Positions 34,533-44,194 of a DNA stretch of 64,000 bases are shown here, piece after piece (the first letter of the stretch is position 1; each line of letters starts with the position of its first letter). A program made the position numbers and the translations under genes. The notes under the pieces are model-generated. The model was not told the DNA's origin. It worked only from the letters and a program-made list of their open reading frames with translations, and ran no database searches. The stretch is from NCBI RefSeq assembly GCF_000411255.1, contig NZ_KE150413.1:2518580-2582579 (forward strand), in the 5' to 3' direction. This stretch comes from Paenibacillus sp. HGH0039 (GTDB lineage Bacteria > Bacillota > Bacilli > Paenibacillales > NBRC-103111).

Positions 34533-36284
34533 TTGAATCACTCCACGACGGATTTAAAAAACTGGGAACAGATGGATGACAACAATCTGGTGCAGCGGGC
34601 ACAGGAAGGCGAGCGGGAGGCGTTCGGAGAACTGGTCCGGCGGCACCGGTCCCGCATGTATGGGTATGCGCGGGCGATTACCCGGGAATCTTTTCTGGCG
34701 GAGGACATTGTCCAGGATGCGCTGGTGAAAGCTTTTCTGCATCTGGGCAAACTGGTCGAGGCCGACAAATTCCTGCCCTGGGTACACCGGATTGTGCGCA
34801 ATCAGGCGTTCACCCGGCTGAAAAACACATCCGCCCGCGAACGCGCTTTCTCGCAGCTTGCCCCGACGTTGAAGAGTCCGGGCGAAGAATCGCGGGAGTG
34901 GGGCGACCTGGACCGCATTCTGGACCGGCTCGGCCGTACGGCCGCCGGTAAAGCGGATGCGCAGCTCACCCCGGAAGAGGCGTATATGCAGAAGGAAACG
35001 CTGGAAATACTGAGCGGGATCATCGGCTGTTTAAAGCCGCGGGAACGGCGTATTTTCGAGTCGCATTTCTTTGACCAGCTCTCTCCGCAGGAAATCGCCG
35101 GGCTGTTCGAGCTCTCCTCCGCGAATGTGTACCAGATTATCAGCCGTTCCCGGAAAAAAGTGATGCAGGAAAGAATCCGCATAACGGTTGGCTCCTATAT
35201 GAGAACGAGAAAGGATATGGGAGATATGAAAACGGTTATGGTACCTGATCATGAAAGTTTCACGGAGGCTCAGAGCTGGACCACGGCGGCGGATGCCCTG
35301 TATGCGATGCTGAAAGCCGCGGGCGAGACGCTGTCCCATTCGATGGTTATGGGGCTTACCGGGCATGCGTTCCGGCTCAACATCGTGCCGTCCAGCGTTC
35401 ATATTGCGGGCCCGACCGCCTACAGCTTTGGGGATGTCCTTTCCAGGGGATTGGAGAACATCGGCTATCGATCGTCTTATGTGGACGGGATGAGCGGAAC
35501 GCTCGGAACGAATGCGAATCTTCTTGACCCGGCACTTTTGGGCAAAGAAGCGATGAGCAAACGCGGCATCAACCAGGCGCTGCCCGAAGCTCTCGACTTG
35601 ATCCACCGTTCTCTCGACAGGGGCATACCCGTGCTGGCTTGGGACTTGTTCCTGCCCGAATTCGGGCTTATCTACGGATACGACGACGAGCGGCATTTGC
35701 TTCATGCGTATGAATGCGGAAAGAAAGATACGCTGGATTACGAAAATTTGGGGCGCAGCGTGAAAGAGGAGATTTTCGTGCTGGCACTCGCCGATTCCAC
35801 CGGGGCGACCTTCAAGCAGCGGCTCGGCCGGGCGATGAACATGATCGTAGACCATTACGACGGCAGAGAACGGGATGATTGTACCGGCTCGGTAAAAGGG
35901 CTGGCGGCATACGATGCCTGGATCGGAGCTTTCCGGGGAGGAGAAATCGAACCCAATGGAAATGCCTACAACATCGCGGTCGTAAGAGACGCGCGGATTC
36001 ATGCCGTCCGGTTTCTGAACGAAGCGGCGGAACAGTGGCCTCTAGCCGGAGAAACTGCGGCGGGTTCTGCGGATGTTCCTGTCCTCGCGCAAAAAGCGGC
36101 TCGGGAATACCAGGAAGCACTGGAGCATTTCTTCGTTCTGAGAGAGCTGTTCCCGTTTCCGCAGGGCGGCGATCCTAACGAATCGGATGCTTCCGCCAAA
36201 GCGGTTTCACTGTTGGAACTCATTAAAGAACGCGAACAGACCGCAGTCGGCTATCTCCGCGAGCTGTCGGATCTGCTGCGTTAA
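34533..36284 (+). CDS. ECF-type sigma-70 factor with a 350-residue C-terminal extension
   Basis: Protein of 583 residues from a TTG at 34533 with GAGGTG ahead; an ATG at 34572 would be shorter by 13 residues. Residues 18-85 are sigma region 2 (EREAFGELVRRHRSRMYGYARAI) and 150-215 region 4 (LKPRERRIFESHFFDQLSPQEIAGLF). Residues about 235-583 form an extra domain whose SHSMVMGLTGHAFRL and GIPVLAWDLFLPEFGLIYGYDDE segments recall a C39/BtrH-like papain fold, but a catalytic Cys is not apparent. No anti-sigma gene is adjacent, so the extension may be the built-in sensor. Confidence 0.85.
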   Translation: MNHSTTDLKNWEQMDDNNLVQRAQEGEREAFGELVRRHRSRMYGYARAITRESFLAEDIVQDALVKAFLHLGKLVEADKFLPWVHRIVRNQAFTRLKNTSARERAFSQLAPTLKSPGEESREWGDLDRILDRLGRTAAGKADAQLTPEEAYMQKETLEILSGIIGCLKPRERRIFESHFFDQLSPQEIAGLFELSSANVYQIISRSRKKVMQERIRITVGSYMRTRKDMGDMKTVMVPDHESFTEAQSWTTAADALYAMLKAAGETLSHSMVMGLTGHAFRLNIVPSSVHIAGPTAYSFGDVLSRGLENIGYRSSYVDGMSGTLGTNANLLDPALLGKEAMSKRGINQALPEALDLIHRSLDRGIPVLAWDLFLPEFGLIYGYDDERHLLHAYECGKKDTLDYENLGRSVKEEIFVLALADSTGATFKQRLGRAMNMIVDHYDGRERDDCTGSVKGLAAYDAWIGAFRGGEIEPNGNAYNIAVVRDARIHAVRFLNEAAEQWPLAGETAAGSADVPVLAQKAAREYQEALEHFFVLRELFPFPQGGDPNESDASAKAVSLLELIKEREQTAVGYLRELSDLLR

Positions 36285-36315
36285 AGGAAAGCTCTCATGA
36301 TTAGAACAGGAAAGG

Positions 36316-36339
36316 CCGCCGGACATCCGGCGGTTTTTT
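36316..36339 (+). terminator. Terminator of the ECF gene
   Basis: CCGCCGGA-CA-TCCGGCGG, perfect eight-base stem, followed by six T. Confidence 0.85.
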
Positions 36340-36391
36340 GTTTAGGATGCCGCGTGACAAAAAGAGGGTTTAAGTGAGGAAAGTATTGTGT

Positions 36392-36412
36392 TATAATTTT
36401 ACCTATCGGTAA
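36392..36412 (+). promoter_or_regulatory. TetR promoter -10 with overlapping palindrome
   Basis: TATAAT (36392-36397) is followed immediately by TTACC-TATC-GGTAA (36399-36412), a palindrome at the transcription start. This is the usual layout of a self-repressing TetR gene. Confidence 0.6.
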
Positions 36413-36455
36413 GTAAAAATAAAACGAACAGGCTAGCTATGAGGGAGAAAAATCC

Positions 36456-37034
36456 ATGTCCAACAATCAGACCCACCAGCAGATTCTCGAAGCCGCCTTC
36501 AAACTGTTTGCGGAACACGGCATTGATAGAACAAGTCTCGCCATGATTGCGGCCGAAGTCGGGATTACCAAGCCCGCCATCTATTATCATTTTTCTTCGA
36601 AAGAGGCGTTGATTGCGTTTATTTTCGAGGAAACGTTCCGGGACTATACATTTTCCCATTACTTCAAGCTCGACGAATTTACAAAGGAAAATTTTCAGAC
36701 GCTGCTTATCGAGAACGGGTTGAAAATGCTTCCGCAGGAAGAAGAAGAATACAGCGTTCTGCGGGTTTTGAACGAATTCCTGCTGGCTGTAAGCCGTCAA
36801 GACGTCTATCGGCAGCGGCTGTATGACATCGAGGAAGACTTTCTGCTGGGCTTCACGGCTTTAATGGAAAAAGGCGTGGAACTCGGCGTCGTCGCTCCGG
36901 ACAAAATTTCGGCGAAGGCTTACGTGCTTGCGCTCGTCATCGACAATTTAAGCAACTTCATGCTGATGGGCTTTAAGCCGGATGTGAGAGAAGTCTGGGC
37001 GGAAGCTGTCGCTGGCGTTTTGATCCGCGCCTGA
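36456..37034 (+). CDS. TetR/AcrR-family regulator
   Basis: Protein of 192 residues with AGGGAG ahead of the ATG. Residues 1-60 hold the HTH (IAAEVGITKPAIYYHFSSKEALI), and the rest is a helical ligand domain. An operator-like palindrome lies at its own promoter. The gene that follows (YqeB-like) is in the same direction, 65 bases on, and could be its target. Confidence 0.9.
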   Translation: MSNNQTHQQILEAAFKLFAEHGIDRTSLAMIAAEVGITKPAIYYHFSSKEALIAFIFEETFRDYTFSHYFKLDEFTKENFQTLLIENGLKMLPQEEEEYSVLRVLNEFLLAVSRQDVYRQRLYDIEEDFLLGFTALMEKGVELGVVAPDKISAKAYVLALVIDNLSNFMLMGFKPDVREVWAEAVAGVLIRA

Positions 37035-37099
37035 AAATTTGCGGCTGTATGAACAGTTGTGCCGCTCATTTTTATTTTAAGCAAAGCAGGTGATGTCTT

Positions 37100-37807
37100 A
37101 TGACAAGCTTCCCTACACAACCGGAGCAGGTAACGGTCGGTCTCGACAGCGCGTCGCGGATTATTCTGCTTGCCGGTCCGGCCCTTCTGGGAGGTGTTCT
37201 GGGCTACTTTATCCCCAGCCTCGCCAGACTGGCGCTTAAACTACCCTGGATCCCGTATCAAGGTCCCATTGAAGCTCTTACTTCTTTTCACGGGCCCTGG
37301 GTCAGTCTTGTTACAGCTTTGCTGGGTGCGGCTGCGGGCTTGTGGTTTACGGGGCAGGCGTTTAAGGAAATCGTGTTCGTTACCCTCTCGGAGCAAGAAA
37401 TTCAGCTGAAGAAGGACGGCCGGGTGCAGACGATTCCCAAAGAGGCGGTCCGGATCGTATTTATGGACGGCAAACAAATGGTCATTCTGGGAGCCGGCGG
37501 CCGGGAATTGGCCCGGGAAACGTACGAAGCTCCCGCGGAGAGCCTGCCCGCCGCTTTGCGGCCTTTCGGCTACAGCTGGTCGGGAGAAGGGGACCCGTAC
37601 AAAGAGCGGTACGCGAGGTGGGTGCCCGATATGCCCGGCGTCAGCCTGCCCGTCAATGCGCTTCTGAAAGCGCGCGAACGGGCACTGCAAAAGAAGGAGA
37701 AGGAAGAAGCGGCGGATCTGCGGCGCGAAATCGCCAAGCTCGGCGTCGTTGTCCGGGACGAGGGAACGCGCCAGTACTGGCGCGGAACGGACGAAGGACG
37801 CGGTTAG
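37100..37807 (+). CDS. yqeB: YqeB-like membrane protein
   Basis: Protein of 235 residues. Two hydrophobic hairpins (residues about 18-42 and 62-88, ending in GLWFTGQAF) are followed by a PH-like cytoplasmic part (FVTLSEQEIQLKKDGRVQTIPKEAV) and a charged coiled tail (KARERALQKKEKEEAADLRREI). LPWIPYQGPIEAL matches Bacillus YqeB, whose role is not known to me. The stop lies inside a perfect 11-base hairpin (37793-37819) without a T-run. Confidence 0.75.
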   Translation: MTSFPTQPEQVTVGLDSASRIILLAGPALLGGVLGYFIPSLARLALKLPWIPYQGPIEALTSFHGPWVSLVTALLGAAAGLWFTGQAFKEIVFVTLSEQEIQLKKDGRVQTIPKEAVRIVFMDGKQMVILGAGGRELARETYEAPAESLPAALRPFGYSWSGEGDPYKERYARWVPDMPGVSLPVNALLKARERALQKKEKEEAADLRREIAKLGVVVRDEGTRQYWRGTDEGRG

Positions 37808-37983
37808 CCCGCGTCCTTCACCGCACGATGGCGGATGCTCTCCCGCATCCGGTTCTGTTCACCCGCATGCGTACCGGGGCTGCCTCTCTTTGAGACGAAC
37901 GCAAGCTGTCGCATGACGTTTGTCAACGAGAGAGAGAAACCACTAGCGGCGCCCGGTTGCGTTTACAGGTCCGGCGAACCCGT

Positions 37984-38766
37984 TCACGGCACGCGTACGT
38001 AAAAACGCTCGTCGTGATTGTCCACCCGGACCGGCGCTTCGAAAAACTCGCTCAGCGTCGCCGTGTTCATCAGTTCGCCGGTCGCGCCCTGGCGCACGAC
38101 TTCGCCTTTCCTGAGCAGCAGCGTGTGTCCGAACACCGGAAGAATTTCTTCGGTGTGGTGGGTCACGTAGATCAGGGTCGGCGTTTCATCCTGCCGCGTC
38201 AGTTCGCGGATGCTCTCCAGCAGCTTTTCACGCGAAAACAGATCGAGCCCGTTGCACGGCTCATCCAGAATCAGCAGCTTCGGATCGGCCATCAGCGCTC
38301 TGGCGATGAGAACTTTCTGCTTTTCTCCCTGAGAGCAGGTCCTGAACTCGCGGTCCCACAGATGCAGGCAGCCCATCGTGCGCATAAGGGCTTCGGCTCT
38401 GTTTAAATCCTCGTCCGTAAGACGTTCGTACAAACCGATTGTGGCGTACTTGCCGCTGATGACGACGTTTTGGGCTTGATCCGTCCCGTACAGCTTGTCC
38501 TGCAGGGAAGAGCTGACCCAGCCGATCGACTGCCGCAGCTCCCGCAGGTCGATTTCGCCGAACCGGTGCCCGAGCACGGAAACGCTGCCGCGGGTCGGCC
38601 AGATATAGCCGTTAATGAGATTGAGCAGCGTCGTTTTGCCGGACCCGTTCAGCCCGAGAAGCGCCCAGTGTTCTTGGGGCCGAACCGTCCAGCTGACCCT
38701 CTTCAGCAGTTCCTTGTTGCCTGTTTTCCAGGTAACGTCTTTAAGCTCGATGATTGCAGTATCCAT
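37984..38766 (-). CDS. ylmA: ABC ATPase, YlmA-like
   Basis: Protein of 260 residues. Walker A GLNGSGKTT, Walker B KLLILDEPCNGLDL and the H-loop His in VTHHTEEI are normal. The signature reads CSQGEKQK in place of LSGGQ, as in the YlmA/ModF group of soluble ATPases. No membrane partner is adjacent, so it may act without a permease or with one elsewhere. The divergent AraC gene lies 150 bases away. Confidence 0.85.
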   Translation of the reverse strand: MDTAIIELKDVTWKTGNKELLKRVSWTVRPQEHWALLGLNGSGKTTLLNLINGYIWPTRGSVSVLGHRFGEIDLRELRQSIGWVSSSLQDKLYGTDQAQNVVISGKYATIGLYERLTDEDLNRAEALMRTMGCLHLWDREFRTCSQGEKQKVLIARALMADPKLLILDEPCNGLDLFSREKLLESIRELTRQDETPTLIYVTHHTEEILPVFGHTLLLRKGEVVRQGATGELMNTATLSEFFEAPVRVDNHDERFYVRVP

Positions 38767-38918
38767 GGCTATCCGTCTCCATTTTCGTAAAATTGCGGGG
38801 ATGCCCCGTAAGCTTTTTATTTATCATAAAGAGAGAAGCGGGCGCTGTCGATACCAATTGTGCTGGATCCGTGTCCTAAAAAAAGCAATTTTCGCTATTG
38901 CGGAGGAGGTGCAAGTCC

Positions 38919-39713
38919 ATGAAGCTGGAAATGACCACCGGCCGTCTCGAATTGTACAAATACGAGGAAGCGTACGTGAACGAACCGCACCGCCATCCCG
39001 ACTGGTTCCAGATGACGATCCCTGTCCGCGGAGCCTGCGAGTTTACGCAGTCCGGTATGACGTACCGCCTGGCGGAAGGGGAAGTGCTGCTCCAGCGTCC
39101 TGCGGAGGAGCACCATTTCAGGACCGGGCCGGGGGAGAGCGTGCTGATTGTCAAGCTGCACGGGAGTCTCTTACCGGTACCGGAAGGCCGCGGGAACCGG
39201 TTCGACGTAAATCCGGCCGAAGCGGCCGAAAGGTTCGGAGTCTGGACGTCGGGGCTGATCAATTCCCGTAACGACGAGAGCCACCGGGCCGCCGAAAGCC
39301 GTGTCGTGCACGATGTAAGCCGGATGCTTGAAGCGGGGATGCCTCCGGCGCCCGGACATGCCGCGGACACGGAGCTCATCCGATCCATAGCGGACCCCCA
39401 TTTGCGGGAGGCCTGGGACTACATCCGCGCGCATTACAAATCCGCGATCCCCGTGGAGACTCTGTCGGCCATTGCCCTGCAGAGCCGGTATCATTTTATC
39501 CGGTCCTTTAAAGCGGCGACGGGATTGACTCCCCACCAGACCATTCTGAAGCTGAGAATGCAGGAGGCCCGGCGGCTTTTGATCCGCACATCCGAAACCG
39601 TCACGGCGATCAGTGCGGGACTGGGCTTCTCAAGCGCAAGCCAGTTTTACCGGTCGTTTTTGAAGGCCGAGGGCAAAACGCCCGAACAGTTCCGCCGAGA
39701 CAGCCGCGTTTAA
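38919..39713 (+). CDS. AraC-family transcriptional regulator
   Basis: Protein of 264 residues; ATG at 38919 with GGAGGAGG ahead is preferred over the earlier start. Residues 10-90 are a cupin-type sensor (HRHPDWFQMTIPVRGACEF), residues about 160-260 the double HTH (IPVETLSAIALQSRYHFIRSF and VTAISAGLGFSSASQFYRSF). The target is not evident; the chitinase-like gene downstream lies beyond a terminator. Confidence 0.9.
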   Translation: MKLEMTTGRLELYKYEEAYVNEPHRHPDWFQMTIPVRGACEFTQSGMTYRLAEGEVLLQRPAEEHHFRTGPGESVLIVKLHGSLLPVPEGRGNRFDVNPAEAAERFGVWTSGLINSRNDESHRAAESRVVHDVSRMLEAGMPPAPGHAADTELIRSIADPHLREAWDYIRAHYKSAIPVETLSAIALQSRYHFIRSFKAATGLTPHQTILKLRMQEARRLLIRTSETVTAISAGLGFSSASQFYRSFLKAEGKTPEQFRRDSRV

Positions 39714-39730
39714 AACTGTAGACCGACACG

Positions 39731-39760
39731 AAAAACGGCCGCACCCGCTGCCGTTTTTTT
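39731..39760 (+). terminator. Terminator of the AraC gene
   Basis: AAACGGC pairs with GCCGTTT around a CGCACCCGCT-type loop, followed by more T. Confidence 0.75.
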
Positions 39761-39973
39761 GCGTTCGTCACCGGCTGTTGTCCGCTTTTAGAAGAGCACA
39801 ACCTTTTTTCGACCAATCCCGTTCCTTTTAATCGGGTAAACAACTGCTTGTGCAACGCGTTACTTAGTTAAAAGGTCCCGATTTCGATAGGATTATAAGA
39901 CTATATACATAAATATCCATTTTCCTATAGATTAGTAATGCAAACAAATATTTATAGTTAAAGGAGAATGATT

Positions 39974-41242
39974 ATGTCTCATTGGAAATATCCCCTCTCT
40001 ACCCGGTTTATGTATCGTGCCCTCTGTCTTGCTTTGGGGAGTGCCATTCTTTTGTCACCTGTGCAAGCGCTTGCAGCATCTGAAACGTCGTATGCCGTTG
40101 AGGCGGGAAATTCTTTATCCTCTCATAAAAGCGAAAATGATAACGCTTACAGAAAGGGTGGCAAGCATAAGCGTCTGACTCAGGGAAGCCAGCTGGAGGT
40201 CGGCGAAAGCCGTGTGCTCAGCTCCAAGGAAATCCGCAAAGAATGGGACGGCATCGAGCCGGAATACAGCCCGGATAAGGCCGTAGAGGCCGTCAAAGCG
40301 GCACTGCCGCAAAAGGATTACGAGGAGCTGTTCCCGTACCGGCTCGGATCGGCGCAGTGGCATGAAGCCGCCAAAGGAAAGGAGTACGACAAGGAAAACC
40401 AGACCGATTATTTCTCTTACGAGAACCTCATTCAGGCCGTAACCGAGGCGGCGAACATCAAGTACAAGGTCGGCACGCGGAAGGGGTCCAAAAATTCGCA
40501 GGAGGTTTTCCGGCTGGACAAAGAAGGGAAGACGGAAACGTTAGTCTCCCGTTCGGCCGATTTCAATTCGGAAGCCAACCGGGGCAAAATCATCGAAACC
40601 GAAATCGTGGATTACGGCACCTTCCTGAAAGAAGGGACGAAGAAAAACCGCAAGCGGGAGCTCGCCGCTCTGCTGGCCCATCTCTCCCACGAGACGGGCG
40701 GCGGATGGGATGCCGCTCCGGGCGGACCGCTGCGCTGGGGGTTGTTCTGGAATGAAAATATCGCCGGCCGGACGGGTCAGAATATGTCCAACTTCGTCGA
40801 TCCCGACAGTTCCAAGCTGTACCCGGGCTTCGGGGATAAGCGATATTACGGGCGCGGACCGATCATGCTCAGCTGGAACTTCAACTACGGCCTGTTCAGC
40901 TCGATCATTTACGGAGACAAGAACATTTTGCTCAAAAATCCGGAGATCGTGGCGGCCGAAGGCAAAATCGGGTTCATGACGGCGATTCTGTTCTGGATGA
41001 CGCCTCAGGCGCCAAAGCCGTCCGCGCACGATGTCATGATCGGCAAGTGGAAACCGTCGAAAGAGCTGGCCGAGAAAGGGCTGAAGCCCACCGGTTTCGG
41101 CATTACGACGATGGTGCTTAACGGGCTGGAAGCAAATCAGCCTGAAACCCGCCGTGCGGCCCATTACCGGGATATTACGAGCCGGATGGGCGTCGATATC
41201 TCCGGGGAGAAGCTGGATACGCTGGGAATGAAGCCGTTCTGA
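39974..41242 (+). CDS. Secreted glycoside hydrolase family 19 (chitinase-type) protein
   Basis: Protein of 422 residues from the ATG at 39974 (AAGGAG is too close to the ATG at 39968). Residues 1-35 form a signal peptide (ALGSAILLSPVQALA). The C-terminal part carries LAHLSHETGGGW with the catalytic Glu, YYGRGPIMLSWNFNYG and FGITTMVLNGL, typical of GH19. The N-terminal 200 residues are Lys- and Glu-rich and unrecognised. It would break beta-1,4-linked N-acetylglucosamine polymers outside the cell. The gene is preceded by an AT-rich stretch of about 250 bases and stands alone. Confidence 0.85.
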   Translation: MSHWKYPLSTRFMYRALCLALGSAILLSPVQALAASETSYAVEAGNSLSSHKSENDNAYRKGGKHKRLTQGSQLEVGESRVLSSKEIRKEWDGIEPEYSPDKAVEAVKAALPQKDYEELFPYRLGSAQWHEAAKGKEYDKENQTDYFSYENLIQAVTEAANIKYKVGTRKGSKNSQEVFRLDKEGKTETLVSRSADFNSEANRGKIIETEIVDYGTFLKEGTKKNRKRELAALLAHLSHETGGGWDAAPGGPLRWGLFWNENIAGRTGQNMSNFVDPDSSKLYPGFGDKRYYGRGPIMLSWNFNYGLFSSIIYGDKNILLKNPEIVAAEGKIGFMTAILFWMTPQAPKPSAHDVMIGKWKPSKELAEKGLKPTGFGITTMVLNGLEANQPETRRAAHYRDITSRMGVDISGEKLDTLGMKPF

Positions 41243-41268
41243 CAAGCGAGAGGATGTAGATACGCGAA

Positions 41269-41297
41269 GACCGCCGGGAAACCGGCGGCTTTTTTTT
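41269..41297 (+). terminator. Terminator of the GH19 gene
   Basis: CCGCCGG-GAAA-CCGGCGG followed by CTTTTTTTT. Confidence 0.88.
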
Positions 41298-41495
41298 GCA
41301 TTAAAACTCAGCGGAATACTCAATATTCAGCTGCTGGTACCATCATGGATCGGCAGTTTTTTTGCGTTCCAATCAGAGGGCCAAGAGACTCAGGATAATT
41401 CGCAATTGATGTCTCCTTACTTTGCACCTCTTTTAGCGGCATGGTAAGGTAAATCTGTTCCACTATTTAACTGCTGAAGAGGTTGTGAGGCTGTC

Positions 41496-42197
41496 ATGTA
41501 TAAAATTTTCATTGTCGAAGATGACCCGAAAATCGCCGGCCTTCTGCGTTCGTATCTCGTCAAGTACGGATACGAGGTGGGCGAAGCGGAAGATTTCGGC
41601 CGCGTTCTGGATGCGTTTCTGGCGTCCGGGGCTCATCTGATCCTGCTGGACGTCAATCTGCCGAGCTATGACGGATTTTACTGGTGCCGCCAGATCCGCG
41701 CCCATTCCGTTTGTCCGATTCTGTTTATTTCCGCCCGGGACAGCCAGATGGACCAGGTAATGGCGCTGGAGAACGGGGCGGATGATTATATAACGAAACC
41801 TTACGATATGGAGATCGTTCTGGCCAAAATCCGCAGTCATCTGCGCAGAGCTTACGGCTCGTACGCCCAGACGCAGGAGGAGAGAACCGTCCAGTTCGGT
41901 TCACTCGTGTTGTATCCCGAGCGATATGTCGTCAGCGTGGACGGCCGGTCCGCCGAACTGACGCAGAAGGAATCGGTGCTGCTGGAGGCGCTGATGGAGA
42001 AGCAGGGACGCGTCGTCGGCCGGGAACGGCTGCTGGACCTGATGTGGGAAGACCAGCATTTTATAGACGACAACACGCTCAACGTATATATCACACGGGT
42101 CCGCAAAAAGCTCAAGGAACTGGGCTGCCCGCAGGCCGTGGAAACCGTAAGAGGGGCCGGTTACCGCTTCGGCGCAGCGCCTCCCGGACCCGTATGA
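41496..42197 (+). CDS. Response regulator, OmpR/BceR type
   Basis: Protein of 233 residues. Receiver domain (1-120) has the phosphorylated Asp in ILLDVNLPSYDG, the Thr/Ser switch in PILFISARDS and the Lys in YITKPYD. The C-terminal winged helix is OmpR type (DDNTLNVYITRVRKKLKELG). The stop overlaps the kinase ATG (ATGA). Linkage with the kinase and the Bce-type transporter defines a BceRSAB module for peptide antibiotics. Confidence 0.93.
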   Translation: MYKIFIVEDDPKIAGLLRSYLVKYGYEVGEAEDFGRVLDAFLASGAHLILLDVNLPSYDGFYWCRQIRAHSVCPILFISARDSQMDQVMALENGADDYITKPYDMEIVLAKIRSHLRRAYGSYAQTQEERTVQFGSLVLYPERYVVSVDGRSAELTQKESVLLEALMEKQGRVVGRERLLDLMWEDQHFIDDNTLNVYITRVRKKLKELGCPQAVETVRGAGYRFGAAPPGPV

Positions 42198-43186
42198 GCC
42201 TGTTCTGGAAAGACCACAGGCCGCTGCTGTTGTTTTATCTGGCCCAGATGCTGCTGGTGCCCGCCCTCTACTGGCTGAGCGGGGAAGGCCGCCCGCCCGG
42301 GATCGTGCTCTACGGGATGGCGATCAGCTTCGCCGTGCTTTTGCTGTATCTCCTTTTCCGGTACTGGCAGCAAAGTGCGCTCTACAACAGCTTGGACAAT
42401 CCTTCGTCCGCCGCGGACGGCAGCTTTGAGATGCCGGGGGACTCGGCGCTCGCGGAGGCGTTCCGGGAAGTGCTTCGCGCGAAGGAGCGGACGTACGAGC
42501 AGCAGCTTCATGCGTATCAGAGCAAGATGGACCGGCATATTGAATTTATGAACCGCTGGGTCCATCAGATGAAAACTCCGCTGTCGGTCATGCAGCTTAC
42601 GCTCCGGGAGCTGGAAGACGAGCACATGCAGAGCCTTCAGGAGGAACTCGACCGCATCCGGAAAGGGCTGGAGATGGTGCTCTACACCTCGCGGCTGGAC
42701 CGGTTCAGCGAAGATTTCCACGTGGAAACGACGAACCTTCTGCGGGTGGTCGGCGAGTCGGTGGCGGAAAACCGGCGGCTTTTCATCCGCAAAGGAATTG
42801 CCGCGAAGCTTCATATCGGCGAGAGTCTGGAAGTGTACACCGACCGGAAATGGCTGCGTTTTATGCTCGGTCAGATTTTGACCAATGCCGTTAACTATTC
42901 CGCCGGAAAAGGGGACAGCGTCTCGATTGCCGCTTTCACGCAGGGAAACGCCACCGTGCTGGAAATTACGGATCAGGGGATCGGGATTGCCCGCGAAGAC
43001 TTGAAACGGGTGTTCAACCCGTATTACACGGGCCAGAAGGGCAGGCAGTACCACGAGTCGACGGGAATGGGCCTGTACCTGGTCAAAGAGATCGCCGGGA
43101 AACTCGGACACGCCGTCGAGCTGGAATCGGAGGCGGGTACCGGCACGACCGTGCGGATTCTTTTCCGGCCTGGACAACGAACCTGA
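42194..43186 (+). CDS. Intramembrane-sensing histidine kinase, BceS type
   Basis: Protein of 330 residues from the ATG at 42194. Two membrane helices at residues about 9-30 and 36-58 are joined by only a few residues, so there is no external sensor. The dimerisation segment MNRWVHQMKTPLSVMQL carries the His; NAVNYSAGKGD, DQGIGI and STGMGLYLVKEI are the N, G1 and G2 boxes. Such kinases sense flux through the partner transporter, not the drug itself. Confidence 0.93.
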   Translation: MSLFWKDHRPLLLFYLAQMLLVPALYWLSGEGRPPGIVLYGMAISFAVLLLYLLFRYWQQSALYNSLDNPSSAADGSFEMPGDSALAEAFREVLRAKERTYEQQLHAYQSKMDRHIEFMNRWVHQMKTPLSVMQLTLRELEDEHMQSLQEELDRIRKGLEMVLYTSRLDRFSEDFHVETTNLLRVVGESVAENRRLFIRKGIAAKLHIGESLEVYTDRKWLRFMLGQILTNAVNYSAGKGDSVSIAAFTQGNATVLEITDQGIGIAREDLKRVFNPYYTGQKGRQYHESTGMGLYLVKEIAGKLGHAVELESEAGTGTTVRILFRPGQRT

Positions 43187-43292
43187 CCGGAGGTAACCCG
43201 TACAAGAAGGGCGCTGCAAGCTGCAGCGCTCTTCTTTTTTGCCCGTGCGGGCGCGGCCTGCGAATACTTCCGAACGGAAAGGCGAACATAGT

Positions 43293-43309
43293 CTTACAGC
43301 GATTGTAAG
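43293..43309 (+). promoter_or_regulatory. BceR-type operator
   Basis: CTTACA-GCGAT-TGTAAG, a perfect inverted repeat, lies about 130 bases before the ABC ATPase gene. It has the form of known BceR-like binding sites and would let the regulator activate the transporter pair. Confidence 0.7.
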
Positions 43310-43423
43310 GATACGTTAAGGTAAATCCATAGCCGGTCAGCCCGGTATTTTGTACAGTAGGGGTAAGCTAGCTGATTCACGAACACAAACCGGACAGAGA
43401 ATTCCGGGACAGGAGTGAGAAAC

Positions 43424-44194
43424 ATGGATATTTTGCAAGTCAAAGCCCTCCATAAAACGTATCCGGGCAAAGTCGTGACCCATGCTTTGACGGATATTCA
43501 TTTAACGATCGGGAAAGGCGAGTTTGTCGGAGTCATGGGCCCTTCGGGAAGCGGAAAAACGACGCTGCTGAACATGGTGTCGACCATTGACCGGCCGAGT
43601 TCGGGTGAAGTGAGCATCAACGGGGAAAATCCGTACCGGATGAAGAAAAAAGACCTCGCCGTGTTCCGCCGCAGGCAGCTCGGCTTCGTCTTTCAGGATT
43701 TCAACCTGCTGGATACATTGACGGTTGCGGAAAACATCGTGCTGCCGCTGACGCTGGACAACCGCAAGCTCGGCGAAATGGAGCGCAAGCTGCAGGAAGT
43801 TGCCGAGCGCCTTGGCATCACGGATATTCTCGGCAAACGCGTCTACGAGATATCCGGCGGACAGCGCCAGCGGACGGCTATCGCGAGGGCTGTCATCACC
43901 TCTCCGGTCCTGCTCCTTGCGGACGAACCGACAGGCTCGCTGGACTCCAACGCCTCGCGCGTCGTGATGGAGTCTCTCGCGGAAATCAACGAGCGCGAAG
44001 GTACGACGCTTATGCTCGTGACGCACGATCCTCTCGCGGCAAGCTACTGTCACCGCATCGTTTTTATCAAGGACGGAAAGCTGGCCGCCGAAATTCACCG
44101 TGGCGACAGCAGGCAGACGTTTTTCCAGAACATCATCGATACACTGTCTTTCTGGGGAGGGAATACGAATGAACTTTCCTCAATTCGCGTTTAA
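43424..44194 (+). CDS. ABC transporter ATPase, BceA type
   Basis: Protein of 256 residues from the ATG at 43424 with AGGAGTG ahead. Walker A GPSGSGKTT, signature ISGGQRQR and Walker B LLLADEPTGSLDS are intact. Its 3' end overlaps the permease gene by 26 bases. With the permease it shields the lipid-cycle target from peptide antibiotics such as bacitracin. Confidence 0.93.
   Translation: MDILQVKALHKTYPGKVVTHALTDIHLTIGKGEFVGVMGPSGSGKTTLLNMVSTIDRPSSGEVSINGENPYRMKKKDLAVFRRRQLGFVFQDFNLLDTLTVAENIVLPLTLDNRKLGEMERKLQEVAERLGITDILGKRVYEISGGQRQRTAIARAVITSPVLLLADEPTGSLDSNASRVVMESLAEINEREGTTLMLVTHDPLAASYCHRIVFIKDGKLAAEIHRGDSRQTFFQNIIDTLSFWGGNTNELSSIRV

Noticed and set aside
41320-41370. Second terminator-like hairpin CTGC...GCAG with T-run
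   Set aside because: The stem is only four bases long, so it is too weak to call.
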